A stretch of DNA of 64,000 bases from a virus (IMGVR_UViG_3300046096_000189:62001-126000); one strand, 5' to 3'. Positions 31,691-40,654 are shown, counted from the first letter of the stretch. Program-made: numbers and translations. The notes: generated by a model from the sequence alone, not told the origin.

Positions 31691-34600
31691 TTATATAGAT
31701 GCAGCTATAGCTACAGCTGTTTCAGCAGACGTCTTAGCACCCAACAAGTTATTCTCAGCTGTCAATCCGTTAGCTTGACTGAATGACCATACAGCAGCTG
31801 CAAAGTCATTGAGTGTATACACAGGTTGATTGTCGAGTTTATAGGTTCTCACAGACCTTGCTTTAAAGTCAATAGAACCGTTGGTCTCGTCATCAGGAGA
31901 GGCGTTGGGCTGGCCATCCACCACAGGCAGGGCATCTATACCAGCGCTTGTATAAGACAGAGAGCCTCTTCTGAATCTCCAGTTAGTAGGAAGAAGCAAA
32001 TCGGTACCGTCAAATCTAAGCACTTCAGGGTATCTCATACCCAAAGGAGTAGCTTGCCATTCAGCAATCACATCGTAAACATCTTCTGCGATAGCCTTAC
32101 CATTACCGATATCGATACGTAAGTCTGTCGGAGAAAGAGTCACTAAGTGTTTGGTGGTGTTAGGACCTCGTCCAAAGACAGGTTGTCCAAAACCATCCTT
32201 ATTTTCTTGCTGCGCTACAGGTATGCTGATCTCAACAAGGTTATCAAATACCAGAGAAAGTGTGTCGTAGCCTTTCTTGCGAATTTCTAATCTGCACTTC
32301 AGTCTGGCTTCATCATATTCGTAGACAAGTTTAGCACTTGTGGCTACGTTCTCCACTATAGTCAACGGTTGAGCACCAGGTGCTGCATTTTCATCAAAAA
32401 CAGCCACTGTAGATCCAGCTACTAAACCCGAAAGAGTAAGTTCAGCTTCATCTAAAGGATACAGGGCTGCATTCTGTAAGGCAAGAGTAGTAGTTCCGTC
32501 TATACGGAATGCATCTAGTCTGTTTGTGAGGGCTGAAGTAACAGCAGCTATCTTAACAGAAAGCTTAAATCCATTTACTGGATCTATTGCTTCACTAGCC
32601 AGATTGGTAGGACTACAAGTTTTCCACACACCCGTAAAACCAGAACCTGTGTCTAAATCATACTCGTAAGAATGATTATTGACATTGATGCCTTGAGGAG
32701 TGCTGGAAGTCAATCCAGTCCATCCCAATATCTTCCAAGGCCATGTCCAGATGATAGAATCGCCCACAGTGTTCATAACCACGGCACCCTGGCTGGTAAA
32801 TTCTGGCGTACCAGTAGCTACATAAGAACTACCTGTATTGTTTGTCTTTTCGACAAATACCAAAGCAGCTCTGGCGGTGGTATCGCTTGTGAAGCTATCC
32901 CACATACAAGTACCGTAAACAGACAGATAAGACATAGGTACACTACCGCCATTACCACGATTACCATGGTAATAAGATTCAAGCTGTTGAGGACCAATGG
33001 TCTTGGTTGCGTCTACTGTGTAGTTATTAACCATCTCTAAGCCCTTGGTGGTGTTAGTACCACTAGAGATAGAGTTATTAAGAGCCGTTACCCAATTGCG
33101 TTTAACTTTAATGGTGTCGTTGTTACCACCATCAGAAAAGATATACTTCATTAAGTTAATGGTACCGGCATTAAACGGTGCTGCTGCGGTGCCTGTATTT
33201 CTAAACTTAAGTTTCTTTCCACTGTTGGCAAAGAACAACCCGTTTAAAGGATGTGTATTAGGAGCATCTGGCCAGTTACATGTATTTGCAGAAACACAAT
33301 CTTCACTCATGCCAGTGTATTCAATAGCATGTGTTGCTTGTGTTGTGCCTGTGGTGCCTAAAGGCACATCTGCATATGTGTGTTTAAGAATACGAAGCTT
33401 CTTACACGACATCACCAATATACGTTTAGTGGTAGTCAGAGCGTGTTCTATAAGTAGATCAGGACATGTGTTGATCTGAATAGCGCCGCTAATGGCAGTG
33501 GCCGGTCCTACGTTACCAGCTCTTACTTGTTTAAAGGTCCACTTACCATACAAGTTAACCAACACCATTGGGTAGCCACTTAAGCTGTTAGATTTCATTC
33601 TGAGAGCAGAAATGTTACCTACCTTACCACCGAAATAATTTTGCTGAAACAGAATACCGTAACCGTCAGCATATGTACCGCTGTAGTTACTAAGACCTTG
33701 ATGAAGGTCGTCGATATCTGGCTCAGAATAGATCTCCTGGATGACGGCTTGATCGGCGCAGTGTATGTGCCGCATGTAACAAGTATATGCCTGAGCCACT
33801 GTCCAAAACCAATCGCCAGTTACCCATTCAGCAGTCAAATTACCAGCACTTGTAAAGATACTCTTATATCTTTGCGACATGTTGGTGTCGGGTAATTTAT
33901 TAACATTAAACGCTGTGTTGTTACTGGTTTGTGTGATAATAGTAGGTATTCTGATTTTACAACCGGACAATGGCATATGACCACACGGTTGGCCATCCAA
34001 ACCCATACCTATAGTTAACACACCTGTATTAGAGATATGTACGTTGTTACATCTAGAATCTAAAGAATGATTAGCAGATGTGAAACTATTAGCAGCATTG
34101 GGCCAGAACGTGTAAGTATCACTTCCTGGGCTATCTTCTATTTCTACGCCAGGATAGGCTATTATAGATTCAGCCACTATGTATGGCAACTGATGAGTTT
34201 GACCTCTGGAACCTGTGGTTAAACCTATTTCAAAAGGGTGTCCTTTAAAGACACAAGTACCTAACCTAGGATGGCTATGGCCTTTTTGCTCAACACCTGT
34301 AATAAAGATCCAGCCTTGCTCATCAGCAGCTATGGCATTGCATCCGATGCCTGAAATAGAACCAGCTGTAAAATCACCACTGATTTTTCTTACTTTCAGA
34401 TAACCAGATGTTGGCATGGGTTGACCAGGGGTATAAACTATTCCTCCAGTCCTGGCTGACATCACTAATAGTAACTGCCCGTCTGCACCAGCTTGAGACA
34501 ATGTAGTTTCATATGCAGGTACAGTGCCAGACCCACCGTTGAAAGGTATGAGTCTGCACTGAGTAGTATCTACTCTAAAGTTACCAGCCAAAGAAGCTGA

Positions 34601-34774
34601 CACTGTGATGCTTCCAAAAGGACAAGTGTTACCGCCTGTACTTAAAGAGTTTTTACCGTAACGAGTATCGCTATCTAACAACAACGTACCGCCGTTGATG
34701 TTATATGTATCGTTACCTGTTTTCAACGTAAGATCGGTAAAGTTCTTAGCGTCTGTGATGGTATATGTAGTCAT
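31691..34774 (-). CDS. Large tail fiber or spike protein
   Basis: A 1027-residue, Thr/Ser/Asn/Gly-rich, beta-rich protein with no membrane segment. The first ~600 residues have the repetitive pattern of a beta-helix (for example YADGYGILFQQNYFGGKVGN, and the Asn/Ile-rich 440-600). The region 640-760 looks like an Ig/lectin-type domain. The last ~250 residues (PVFGRGPNTTKHLVTLSPTD, then helical TLNDFAAAVWSFSQANGL) look like a C-terminal assembly segment. Long beta-helical proteins of this kind are tailspikes that may bind or degrade host polysaccharide; I see no clear catalytic triad. It heads a cluster with a papain-like protein and a small zinc protein. Confidence 0.78.
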   Translation of the reverse strand: MTTYTITDAKNFTDLTLKTGNDTYNINGGTLLLDSDTRYGKNSLSTGGNTCPFGSITVSASLAGNFRVDTTQCRLIPFNGGSGTVPAYETTLSQAGADGQLLLVMSARTGGIVYTPGQPMPTSGYLKVRKISGDFTAGSISGIGCNAIAADEQGWIFITGVEQKGHSHPRLGTCVFKGHPFEIGLTTGSRGQTHQLPYIVAESIIAYPGVEIEDSPGSDTYTFWPNAANSFTSANHSLDSRCNNVHISNTGVLTIGMGLDGQPCGHMPLSGCKIRIPTIITQTSNNTAFNVNKLPDTNMSQRYKSIFTSAGNLTAEWVTGDWFWTVAQAYTCYMRHIHCADQAVIQEIYSEPDIDDLHQGLSNYSGTYADGYGILFQQNYFGGKVGNISALRMKSNSLSGYPMVLVNLYGKWTFKQVRAGNVGPATAISGAIQINTCPDLLIEHALTTTKRILVMSCKKLRILKHTYADVPLGTTGTTQATHAIEYTGMSEDCVSANTCNWPDAPNTHPLNGLFFANSGKKLKFRNTGTAAAPFNAGTINLMKYIFSDGGNNDTIKVKRNWVTALNNSISSGTNTTKGLEMVNNYTVDATKTIGPQQLESYYHGNRGNGGSVPMSYLSVYGTCMWDSFTSDTTARAALVFVEKTNNTGSSYVATGTPEFTSQGAVVMNTVGDSIIWTWPWKILGWTGLTSSTPQGINVNNHSYEYDLDTGSGFTGVWKTCSPTNLASEAIDPVNGFKLSVKIAAVTSALTNRLDAFRIDGTTTLALQNAALYPLDEAELTLSGLVAGSTVAVFDENAAPGAQPLTIVENVATSAKLVYEYDEARLKCRLEIRKKGYDTLSLVFDNLVEISIPVAQQENKDGFGQPVFGRGPNTTKHLVTLSPTDLRIDIGNGKAIAEDVYDVIAEWQATPLGMRYPEVLRFDGTDLLLPTNWRFRRGSLSYTSAGIDALPVVDGQPNASPDDETNGSIDFKARSVRTYKLDNQPVYTLNDFAAAVWSFSQANGLTAENNLLGAKTSAETAVAIAASI

Positions 34775-34780
34775 GTGCTA

Positions 34781-34990
34781 TCACCACTTAGGGACTTTAT
34801 CAGGACAAGTACTAGATTGAAAGTAAGACTTGGTTGCCAAAGGACAACTACACAAGCCACATACTTCAACCTCTCGTTTGATGTAAGGTATCGTTGTGAT
34901 TTTGATATTCACACATGCCTTACATATAGCTAACCTATTAGCTACAGTCTCAGCCGAAGCTGGTCTGGGATCTAAAATAGCATTTAACAT
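34781..34990 (-). CDS. Small Cys-rich, probably zinc-binding protein
   Basis: A 69-residue protein with Cys at 23, 26, 44, 47, 49 and 62 (AICKACVNIK, EVCGLCSCPLATK, TCPDKVPKW). This can form one zinc-ribbon-like site. Similar small proteins with a 'C-x2-C...C-x2-C-x-C-x-L...CP...W' pattern are common next to phage fiber genes. It overlaps the end of the glycosyltransferase gene by 7 nt and precedes the 1027-residue fiber gene by 6 nt, implying coupled translation. Function unknown. Confidence 0.78.
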   Translation of the reverse strand: MLNAILDPRPASAETVANRLAICKACVNIKITTIPYIKREVEVCGLCSCPLATKSYFQSSTCPDKVPKW

Positions 34991-35655
34991 CTCATGTTTC
35001 CTTTATAGACCACATTCTTTTCATTTTCATAAGATGGCATGTTTATCATATTTACATACCTAAAGAAGTAATTTGACACAACATAATGTAACATTCTGTC
35101 TTTGGTATGTAAATTGTCATGACCTATTATCCACTCATATGTAACAAACGGATAATAAGTCCAACCTGATTCTAAACTTATAAGAACCCTGAACACATAA
35201 TCGAATACATTGTCAGGCCATCCTTTATAAACCAATAACTCTTTTGTCATTCTCAGATAACAAATAGAGTCATCTTTTTTAAGTATCATGGTCTGATGAG
35301 GCTTGGTCTTTTTTGTTTTTTCATTCTCAAAAGACCAATGTTTGATTCGCTCATCTGTTAAAAGCTCTTTACCGTGACTGTATACTTTGTAGCTGTTGGT
35401 ATAAACAGGTCTTATATATTCAGGTAGTATCATGTCTAAATGTTCAGGAGCGAGTAAACTGATATCATCATCATCTACAAACGAAACATATTTACTATCT
35501 GTTTCGCTATAGCCTTTTTCCCGACCGTAAGCCACAGACTTATTCTTATTATCTATAACGCTAAAAGGGATCTGTAAAGAATCAAAATGTTCTTTATTCT
35601 TAGTGACTGTATTTAGCTCTCTGGTCACTAAGGTGAAAATTGAAAATTGCGTCAT
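34984..35655 (-). CDS. GT-A-type glycosyltransferase candidate among fiber genes
   Basis: A 223-residue protein starting at 35655 (MTQFSIFTLVTRELN). The N-terminal half fits a GT-A fold: a Rossmann-like start, then YVSFVDDDDISLLAPEHLDM, whose Asp cluster matches the metal-binding DxD site. The C-terminal half is aromatic-rich (YYPFVTYEWIIGHDN). It may modify a virion protein or host surface glycan (inference). The gene begins two codons after a terminator T-run, and the only Shine-Dalgarno-like sequence (GGGG) is within the hairpin 3' arm. A GTG five codons upstream is a less likely start. Confidence 0.7.
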   Translation of the reverse strand: MTQFSIFTLVTRELNTVTKNKEHFDSLQIPFSVIDNKNKSVAYGREKGYSETDSKYVSFVDDDDISLLAPEHLDMILPEYIRPVYTNSYKVYSHGKELLTDERIKHWSFENEKTKKTKPHQTMILKKDDSICYLRMTKELLVYKGWPDNVFDYVFRVLISLESGWTYYPFVTYEWIIGHDNLHTKDRMLHYVVSNYFFRYVNMINMPSYENEKNVVYKGNMRC

Positions 35656-35656
35656 A

Positions 35657-35697
35657 ATAAAAAACCCCACCCCCCTGTTACAGAGGATGGGGTTTAA
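35657..35697 (-). terminator. Terminator overlapping the leader of the glycosyltransferase gene
   Basis: The stem AACCCCATCCTCTG / CAGGGGGGTGGGGTT is followed by TTTTTTATT and then the ATG of the next gene at 35655. It ends the Ala-rich gene and may attenuate the next. Confidence 0.8.
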
Positions 35698-35702
35698 GTT
35701 AC

Positions 35703-36527
35703 TTAGTAACCACCGGCTTTGCCAAGGGTGATACCAGCTTCGAACATACCACGCAGGTTGGTGCAGCTCTGGTTCAGGAAAGCAGTTTTAAATGCTTGCA
35801 AGCTGGCGATCTGACCACCGTGGTTGTTGTGGTTGCTGTGCTCACGAGCATCCAAGGATGCGATAGCTGTAGCGTTGGCGTCAGCCGTAGCCTGAGCTGC
35901 GGCGGCTGCAGAAGCAGCAGCAGAAGCAGTAGCTTGAGCAACAGCAGCGGCAGTAGCAGCGGCAGTGATCTGAGCAGACAAGTCACCGATGGAAGTCTGC
36001 AGAGCAGCGATCTGAACAGCGGTCTGTGCGTCAGCAGCTTGCAGGTTGGTGATGGTGGTTTGCAGAGCAGTGATCTGAGCCTGCAGAGCAGCGCAGTCAC
36101 AACCGTTGCCGGCGGGCAGGTTGTCAAGAGCGGTTTGCAGAGTCGTGACTTGCGTTTGCAGGCCGTCGATCAGGTCTTGCAGAGCTTGCTCAGCAGCTTG
36201 AGCACGGTTGACTTCAGCAGCCAGATCCACAGCCAGGCTGTTGACCATGGTTTGCAGAGTGGCAACGACGGTGTCGTTTTCCAGAGCGGTGATGCGATCG
36301 CCCAGACTAACCAGTTGGGTGATGATGTTCTGACCAACTTGGAAGCCTTCGGTGTTAGGATCAGCATCCAGCAGAGCTTGGATCTGAGTAACAGCAGCTT
36401 GCAGAGCAGTGATGTTTACGTTAGGCAAGCCCAACAGCGCATCAATCTCAGACTTGATGGCGGCGCCAGTGGCGATACCGAATTGCGTGGCAATACAGCC
36501 AAACAGTTCTTCAACAGTTTGTTCCAT
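35703..36527 (-). CDS. Ala/Gln-rich coiled-coil fiber-like protein, highly expressed
   Basis: A 274-residue protein. The N-terminal ~40 residues (FGCIATQFGIATGAAIKSEI) resemble the 84-residue protein next to it (LERAFFAIGVETGKQIREML). Residues about 45-225 are heptad repeats of Ala, Leu, Gln and Thr (LQAQITALQTTITNLQAADA; then a nearly pure Ala/Thr/Gln stretch), a long trimeric or dimeric coiled coil. The tail has an HSNHNNHG cluster and ends in a Gly-rich segment. The GC-rich, uniform codon use resembles the capsid gene, suggesting high expression. Probably a fibrous virion component (inference). Confidence 0.78.
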   Translation of the reverse strand: MEQTVEELFGCIATQFGIATGAAIKSEIDALLGLPNVNITALQAAVTQIQALLDADPNTEGFQVGQNIITQLVSLGDRITALENDTVVATLQTMVNSLAVDLAAEVNRAQAAEQALQDLIDGLQTQVTTLQTALDNLPAGNGCDCAALQAQITALQTTITNLQAADAQTAVQIAALQTSIGDLSAQITAAATAAAVAQATASAAASAAAAAQATADANATAIASLDAREHSNHNNHGGQIASLQAFKTAFLNQSCTNLRGMFEAGITLGKAGGY

Positions 36528-36581
36528 TTGAAATCCTTAATATTAAAGAGAGGTACCTTACCCCCATCTGATAATAGGTAT

Positions 36582-36836
36582 TTATTCAGAAGGTGGTGTA
36601 GGAGTGGGTTGTGGGTTACAAAGCGACGCAGGATCGATCAACGGACCGTTTAAAGTGGTAATGACCTGCTTTAAATTATCTATAGAGGATTGATGATTAG
36701 CGATTTGGAGTTGCAACATTTCTCTTATCTGTTTACCAGTTTCTACGCCTATGGCAAAGAAAGCTCGTTCTAGACAAGAGCAGTTTTCAAGATCAACGAC
36801 AGGCAGAGGTGGATTAGTGGTTGTTTCGCCGGACAT
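36582..36836 (-). CDS. Small protein related to the N-terminus of the Ala-rich coiled-coil protein
   Basis: An 84-residue protein with a Pro/Thr-rich start, a central helix (SCLERAFFAIGVETGKQIRE) and a Pro-rich end (NPQPTPTPPSE). The helix resembles residues 8-30 of the adjacent 274-residue protein in spacing of Cys, Phe, Gly and the GxxIxxE pattern. Both could share a docking site on the virion. It lies 3 nt after the 142-residue gene on the minus strand, in the same operon. Function unknown. Confidence 0.7.
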   Translation of the reverse strand: MSGETTTNPPLPVVDLENCSCLERAFFAIGVETGKQIREMLQLQIANHQSSIDNLKQVITTLNGPLIDPASLCNPQPTPTPPSE

Positions 36837-36839
36837 TTC

Positions 36840-37268
36840 TTAACTCACTGTTTCGTTTACTCTATTCAGAGTACCGTTTGTATTATAAAGGAAGTCTTTA
36901 ACAATGGTGAAATATGTGCCAAATGTAGATATCTTCTTAACGTTGTTGTTAGGAAAATATTCAAAGGTTTTATAAACACCGTTGCTATAGTCTATGCGTA
37001 TAGCGTTCTTACTATTAGCACCAGATCCATACGTGTAGATCGGATTGGGATTCCGCATCATCAAGTAAGGATGACTGTTGATAAGGTTCGTAACGGCTGT
37101 TAACACATCTGTGCTATTGTTGGTCTTGTAATATACAGTACCATTAGCATCTGTCATGTAAATAGTCAATTCACTATTTACATCGTTTTTAACAAAGTAT
37201 ACACTTGAAGGTTCTGGATTAACAGGAACTGTGTTAACTTTGTAGAACTTAAGTTCTTGTAAAGCCAT
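36840..37268 (-). CDS. Small fiber-associated protein with shared N-module
   Basis: A 142-residue protein. The first ~55 residues (LKFYKVNTVPVNPEPSSVYF, LTIYMTDANGTVYY) match the module of the proteins at 20707-21231 and 37328-37912. The rest is Asn/Tyr-rich and probably beta structure (IRIDYSNGVYKTFEYFPNNN). Likely a fiber or decoration subunit with its own distal domain (inference). Confidence 0.75.
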   Translation of the reverse strand: MALQELKFYKVNTVPVNPEPSSVYFVKNDVNSELTIYMTDANGTVYYKTNNSTDVLTAVTNLINSHPYLMMRNPNPIYTYGSGANSKNAIRIDYSNGVYKTFEYFPNNNVKKISTFGTYFTIVKDFLYNTNGTLNRVNETVS

Positions 37269-37287
37269 TTTTGTTATAACTCAGTTT

Positions 37288-37320
37288 AAAAGCATCAGAG
37301 AACCGAAGTTCTCTGATGCA
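37288..37320 (-). terminator. Terminator after the 194-residue fiber protein gene
   Basis: The stem GCATCAGAGAAC / GTTCTCTGATGC with a tight TTCG-type loop is followed on the minus strand by CTTTTAAAC, just after the stop codon at 37328. Confidence 0.8.
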
Positions 37321-37327
37321 ATTATTT

Positions 37328-37912
37328 TTACCAAGCTTCTTCTTCGAGGAAGCCACGGATAGGCTCGCCACCAGACAACAGACGGTTAGAACCACCCGAA
37401 GCGATAGACAGACCATCCAACACAGGCTTGTTACCGTGGTTGTGGTTACCGGTCACAGCTGCATCGATCTGAGCAGGAGTGGACGTAGGACGACCCACGA
37501 TGTTAGACCATTGCAGAACCACATCCAGCGATTCATATTCAGCAATCTTGATCCAGGCGGTGGTGGCGGTGTTGTACACATAAGTAGCAGCACCGTTAGC
37601 CACGCTAGTGTCAGCAGTGGCGTTCAGCACCAAAGCCAGAGACACAGTAGCTGGGTTCAGAGCATCACGAGCAGCGATGTCGGTCACCACAGACATGGTG
37701 CCCATACCAGCGATACTACCAGCCACGCTGGTGTTGATCATGGTCTGGATTTCAGACTTGTTCAACAGATGACGAACCGTCGTGCCATCAGCAGACGACA
37801 AATACATTTCAAACAGAGCGGCGTTGACACTGTCAGCCACCATGTACATCGTTGAGCCTTCATACGTGGCTGGCAACGAGGCTACTTTACGAAACTTCAA
37901 AACTTGATCCAT
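37328..37912 (-). CDS. Fiber-associated protein with shared N- and C-modules
   Basis: A 194-residue protein. Residues 1-60 (LKFRKVASLPATYEGSTMYM, FEMYLSSADGTTVRHLL) are the N-module also found at 20707 and 36840. Residues about 150-194 (TGNHNHGNKPVLDGLSIASG and the EEEAW end) match the C-terminal part of the 82-residue protein at 37949. The NHNH motif is the metal-binding H-x-H type seen in phage fibers. Codons are GC-rich, suggesting high expression. Likely a trimeric fiber tip or decoration protein. Confidence 0.8.
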   Translation of the reverse strand: MDQVLKFRKVASLPATYEGSTMYMVADSVNAALFEMYLSSADGTTVRHLLNKSEIQTMINTSVAGSIAGMGTMSVVTDIAARDALNPATVSLALVLNATADTSVANGAATYVYNTATTAWIKIAEYESLDVVLQWSNIVGRPTSTPAQIDAAVTGNHNHGNKPVLDGLSIASGGSNRLLSGGEPIRGFLEEEAW

Positions 37913-37948
37913 GATTGGTCCTTGTTAAAAGAGAGAGAAAACAGAAAA

Positions 37949-38197
37949 TCACCACGCTTCTTCATGCATGTGTGTAGCTACCGCCACACCATTCACCAAG
38001 AGCTTATTTTGCGGTGTTATAGACAAGTCATCTAATAAGGGCTTATTGGCGTGAGTATGATTAGTACCACTTCCGCCAGTTCCACCTGTGCCATTAGACC
38101 CAGATTCACCTTCTATGTTCTTGGCTGAGTCATCAGTAGGCTTGATAACTCCAGAACGAAGTATGCGCCTTCTGCCAGAGTCGTATCGTATATACAT
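37949..38197 (-). CDS. Short fiber-associated protein with H-x-H C-module
   Basis: An 82-residue protein. The N-terminal 28 residues (MYIRYDSGRRRILRSGVIKP) are basic, followed by a Gly/Ser/Thr-rich linker (about 30-45) and the module NHTHANKPLLDDLSIT ending in HEEAW, shared with the 194-residue neighbour. It lacks the N-module, so the two genes differ by exchange of whole modules. AGGAG lies before the ATG. Function inferred as virion decoration. Confidence 0.75.
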   Translation of the reverse strand: MYIRYDSGRRRILRSGVIKPTDDSAKNIEGESGSNGTGGTGGSGTNHTHANKPLLDDLSITPQNKLLVNGVAVATHMHEEAW

Positions 38198-38208
38198 ACA
38201 AAACTCCT

Positions 38209-38610
38209 TTAAGCAGCAGGTCTGTCATCAAAGCCATCTAATCTGATAACATTATCAGCCACATCACACACAGCGAACAAAGCTTCATTTCTGGAGAGAA
38301 GAATAAAGCTTCTGTTATAAACGGCATCAGGGTCTAGAATGATACCGCTTTCATACAAATCTTCTAAAGTAGGCTGGGTCTTATCACTGACCCAGATTTT
38401 TACTTTAGACTGATTGGTATTGGCATTGGTGATGTTGATGGTTACATACACACTTAAAGACAACGCGTGTGTTCTGTAAATTTCTTCGATCTGATTAACA
38501 GGTAAGACAGCCTTAGCTAAAAGACCTGTCTTGTTCTTATAGTCTTCAGAATCTATCTTGGTTACTCTAGAAGTAAACGGATCTTGATATCTAGAATTCA
38601 AACTACTCAT
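38209..38610 (-). CDS. Probable virion protein, 133 residues
   Basis: A beta-rich 133-residue protein (LSLSVYVTINITNANTNQSK, NRSFILLSRNEALFAVCDVA) without recognisable domain or membrane segment. It lies in the operon of small fiber proteins, 11 nt upstream of the 82-residue gene. AAGGATCCC before the ATG is a good ribosome site. Probably a head- or fiber-decoration protein (inference from place). Confidence 0.72.
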   Translation of the reverse strand: MSSLNSRYQDPFTSRVTKIDSEDYKNKTGLLAKAVLPVNQIEEIYRTHALSLSVYVTINITNANTNQSKVKIWVSDKTQPTLEDLYESGIILDPDAVYNRSFILLSRNEALFAVCDVADNVIRLDGFDDRPAA

Positions 38611-38666
38611 AGGGATCCTTTTGTTTTAAACGTCAGGTTTTCTTAAATTTGTCATAAGATTGATTA

Positions 38667-39269
38667 TTAAGACATGAACTTATGCGAACCAAACAGCACC
38701 GCAGTATCATGATCAAAGTGTATTCTTGATCTGATATCGTCTAGTATATCCATGCTTAACCAAGAATGAGTAGATGGATCATAGTTTTGACTGTCAGATA
38801 CCTGACTTATATCCACAGGTAAAGTCAAAGCTAGAGTAAGATCTATACTCTCATTGGTGGGTTTCTTCTTATCAACATACAGCGCATAGTTGAGGCTTTC
38901 CAACTTATCTGTAATTACCTTCTCTATTGCAGAGTGAGGTATGCCATAACGGTCATTTAAGTCTTTAGTGACGTTGTGAGTTATCAGGAACGTAAGATCG
39001 TCGTTGCTTACTAAGTTATGCTGGATATCCTTAGCAAAGCAGATGGTGACCATAGGTTCTGGTTTGTCTTTAAAGACCGCCAACACCCTCTGACTTACTT
39101 TATCGAAAAGAGTCGTAACTATAGATAGTTTAAAATGTTTATTTCTAACCATTTTATTCTTGTGTACAAGTTTAAACTCTAGATACTTCAGTGAGTCAGG
39201 CATTAAAAAATGCAGATCATTGTTTTTGACTTTCTGAAGTCTTTTGTCAGAGGTGGTGAGTGTTGGCAT
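38667..39269 (-). CDS. Unknown 200-residue protein, virion region
   Basis: A mixed alpha/beta protein with a basic N-terminal half (FKLVHKNKMVRNKHFKLSIV) and a beta/helix C-terminal half (YGIPHSAIEKVITDKLESLN). No known motif. It follows the 458-residue inner-body-like gene by 8 nt, so it is probably co-transcribed with the virion operon. I do not recognise it. Confidence 0.7.
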   Translation of the reverse strand: MPTLTTSDKRLQKVKNNDLHFLMPDSLKYLEFKLVHKNKMVRNKHFKLSIVTTLFDKVSQRVLAVFKDKPEPMVTICFAKDIQHNLVSNDDLTFLITHNVTKDLNDRYGIPHSAIEKVITDKLESLNYALYVDKKKPTNESIDLTLALTLPVDISQVSDSQNYDPSTHSWLSMDILDDIRSRIHFDHDTAVLFGSHKFMS

Positions 39270-39277
39270 GGTGCTTA

Positions 39278-40654
39278 TTAACGAGATTCTGTTTGACTTT
39301 GCTTAACAGCGGTTTTATGAACGTCGATAATTTCTTTTAGTAAATCTCTAACGTCTGCAAGAGTTCGATTGCAATATGTAACATACAACGTAAAAACTTT
39401 ACTATGATCAGCTGAAAAACTCGCTACAGCAGTCATCACTTTTGTGACAATGTGTTTCACACTATCGCTTGCCTCTTTAAATGCTTCCATATTTGACAGA
39501 GCTTCCAAACTTTTCTCAACTGCTGCGTATTTTATCTGCGAGGCAGTTATTTGCTGTGCTAAGCCTAAGTTAAAGATTCCTAAATCATGAATAGCCGTTT
39601 CCAAACGGTTGTAAACACTCTCGGCTTCATGCAGTGTCATTGCGTGACTTACAGTATCGCTATATGAAACCTTAGCTTTATCATCGGTAACTTTAAAATT
39701 AAGTCCGGTGTATAAATAACATTCATCTATGGCGGGAACTTTTCTTTTTACATAAGCTATAATTTCATTTCTTGAAAACATATTAAGAGCTTTAATAGTT
39801 TCAGGAATGAAGATGAAACTTTGACCGATATGCTCTTCTACTTTTTTATGAAAGTCTGTCTGCGATTTAAAACCATCTAACGTGCGAGCAAAGCTACTAT
39901 GTCCGTCTACACTACTGAAATATTCCTGTAATGTGGCGAATTGTACAAGCATTTCACCTTCAGGAGTTGGTATATTATCTTTTAATTTTGAGATAAAAGT
40001 TTCAAAATCCCTAGACAACTCTTTTATAAGATTATGACCAGAATAAACATCTTCAATAATCTTAAGTAAATCAGAAATATTTATTTGTTTATTTAAGATA
40101 TCAAAATGCCTGAGTTTAGAATTTTCATCGGCATTTTTAATCTGTAAAGCACTATTGATTCTTGATATGATATCAGGATCGTAATGATTACCTGCTTGCT
40201 GCATCAAAGTTTTTAAAGCTTCGGCGTCTCGTTTTGTGACCTCTTCATTTTTCTTGATGTCGTCTTTTTTCTTAGAGAACAAACCTTTAATCCAACCCCA
40301 GATCTTGGCAAAAAAGTTTTTGATGGCTTTCCAAACTCTGGTAAAGAACCCATCTTCATTCTTCTCGTCTTTGTCTTCATCATCACTTTCAAGACTGACA
40401 GACGTAGCAGGTATATTCAATCTGGCTCTTATAGACTCTATAGCGATATCTGCGATCTGTTGAGCTTGATCAGAAGGATTATCACCAAGGGCGTTTTGGA
40501 TATCGTAATAGGTATCAGCCCCTTCAGACATATCTTCCATTTCCATATAGTCGTCAAAGATAGCATCTAAACTATCATCGGTGTCTATAACGGGTCTGGA
40601 ATCGGCTTCTGTCAATTCTACTTCTTCTAAAGCAACGGTATCAAAGAGTTTCAT
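39278..40654 (-). CDS. Internal head (inner-body-like) protein, paralog 4
   Basis: A 458-residue member of a family of four. Residues 1-89 are an acidic propeptide-like part ending in the candidate protease site VSLE|S (87-90). After a short acidic stretch comes the family's amphipathic, Trp-rich module GFFTRVWKAIKNFFAKIWG (102-120), then helical sequence to the end. In phiKZ such proteins (gp93-95, gp97 from memory) are cleaved by the prohead protease and ejected or form the inner body. It overlaps the upstream gene by 4 nt (ATGA). Confidence 0.76.
   Translation of the reverse strand: MKLFDTVALEEVELTEADSRPVIDTDDSLDAIFDDYMEMEDMSEGADTYYDIQNALGDNPSDQAQQIADIAIESIRARLNIPATSVSLESDDEDKDEKNEDGFFTRVWKAIKNFFAKIWGWIKGLFSKKKDDIKKNEEVTKRDAEALKTLMQQAGNHYDPDIISRINSALQIKNADENSKLRHFDILNKQINISDLLKIIEDVYSGHNLIKELSRDFETFISKLKDNIPTPEGEMLVQFATLQEYFSSVDGHSSFARTLDGFKSQTDFHKKVEEHIGQSFIFIPETIKALNMFSRNEIIAYVKRKVPAIDECYLYTGLNFKVTDDKAKVSYSDTVSHAMTLHEAESVYNRLETAIHDLGIFNLGLAQQITASQIKYAAVEKSLEALSNMEAFKEASDSVKHIVTKVMTAVASFSADHSKVFTLYVTYCNRTLADVRDLLKEIIDVHKTAVKQSQTESR

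Noticed and set aside
35796-36653. Long Ser/Gln-rich open frame opposite the Ala-rich coiled-coil gene
   Set aside because: Its composition (LQSSDLSLQSS repeats) is the complement of the Ala/Gln repeat on the minus strand; no start signal.
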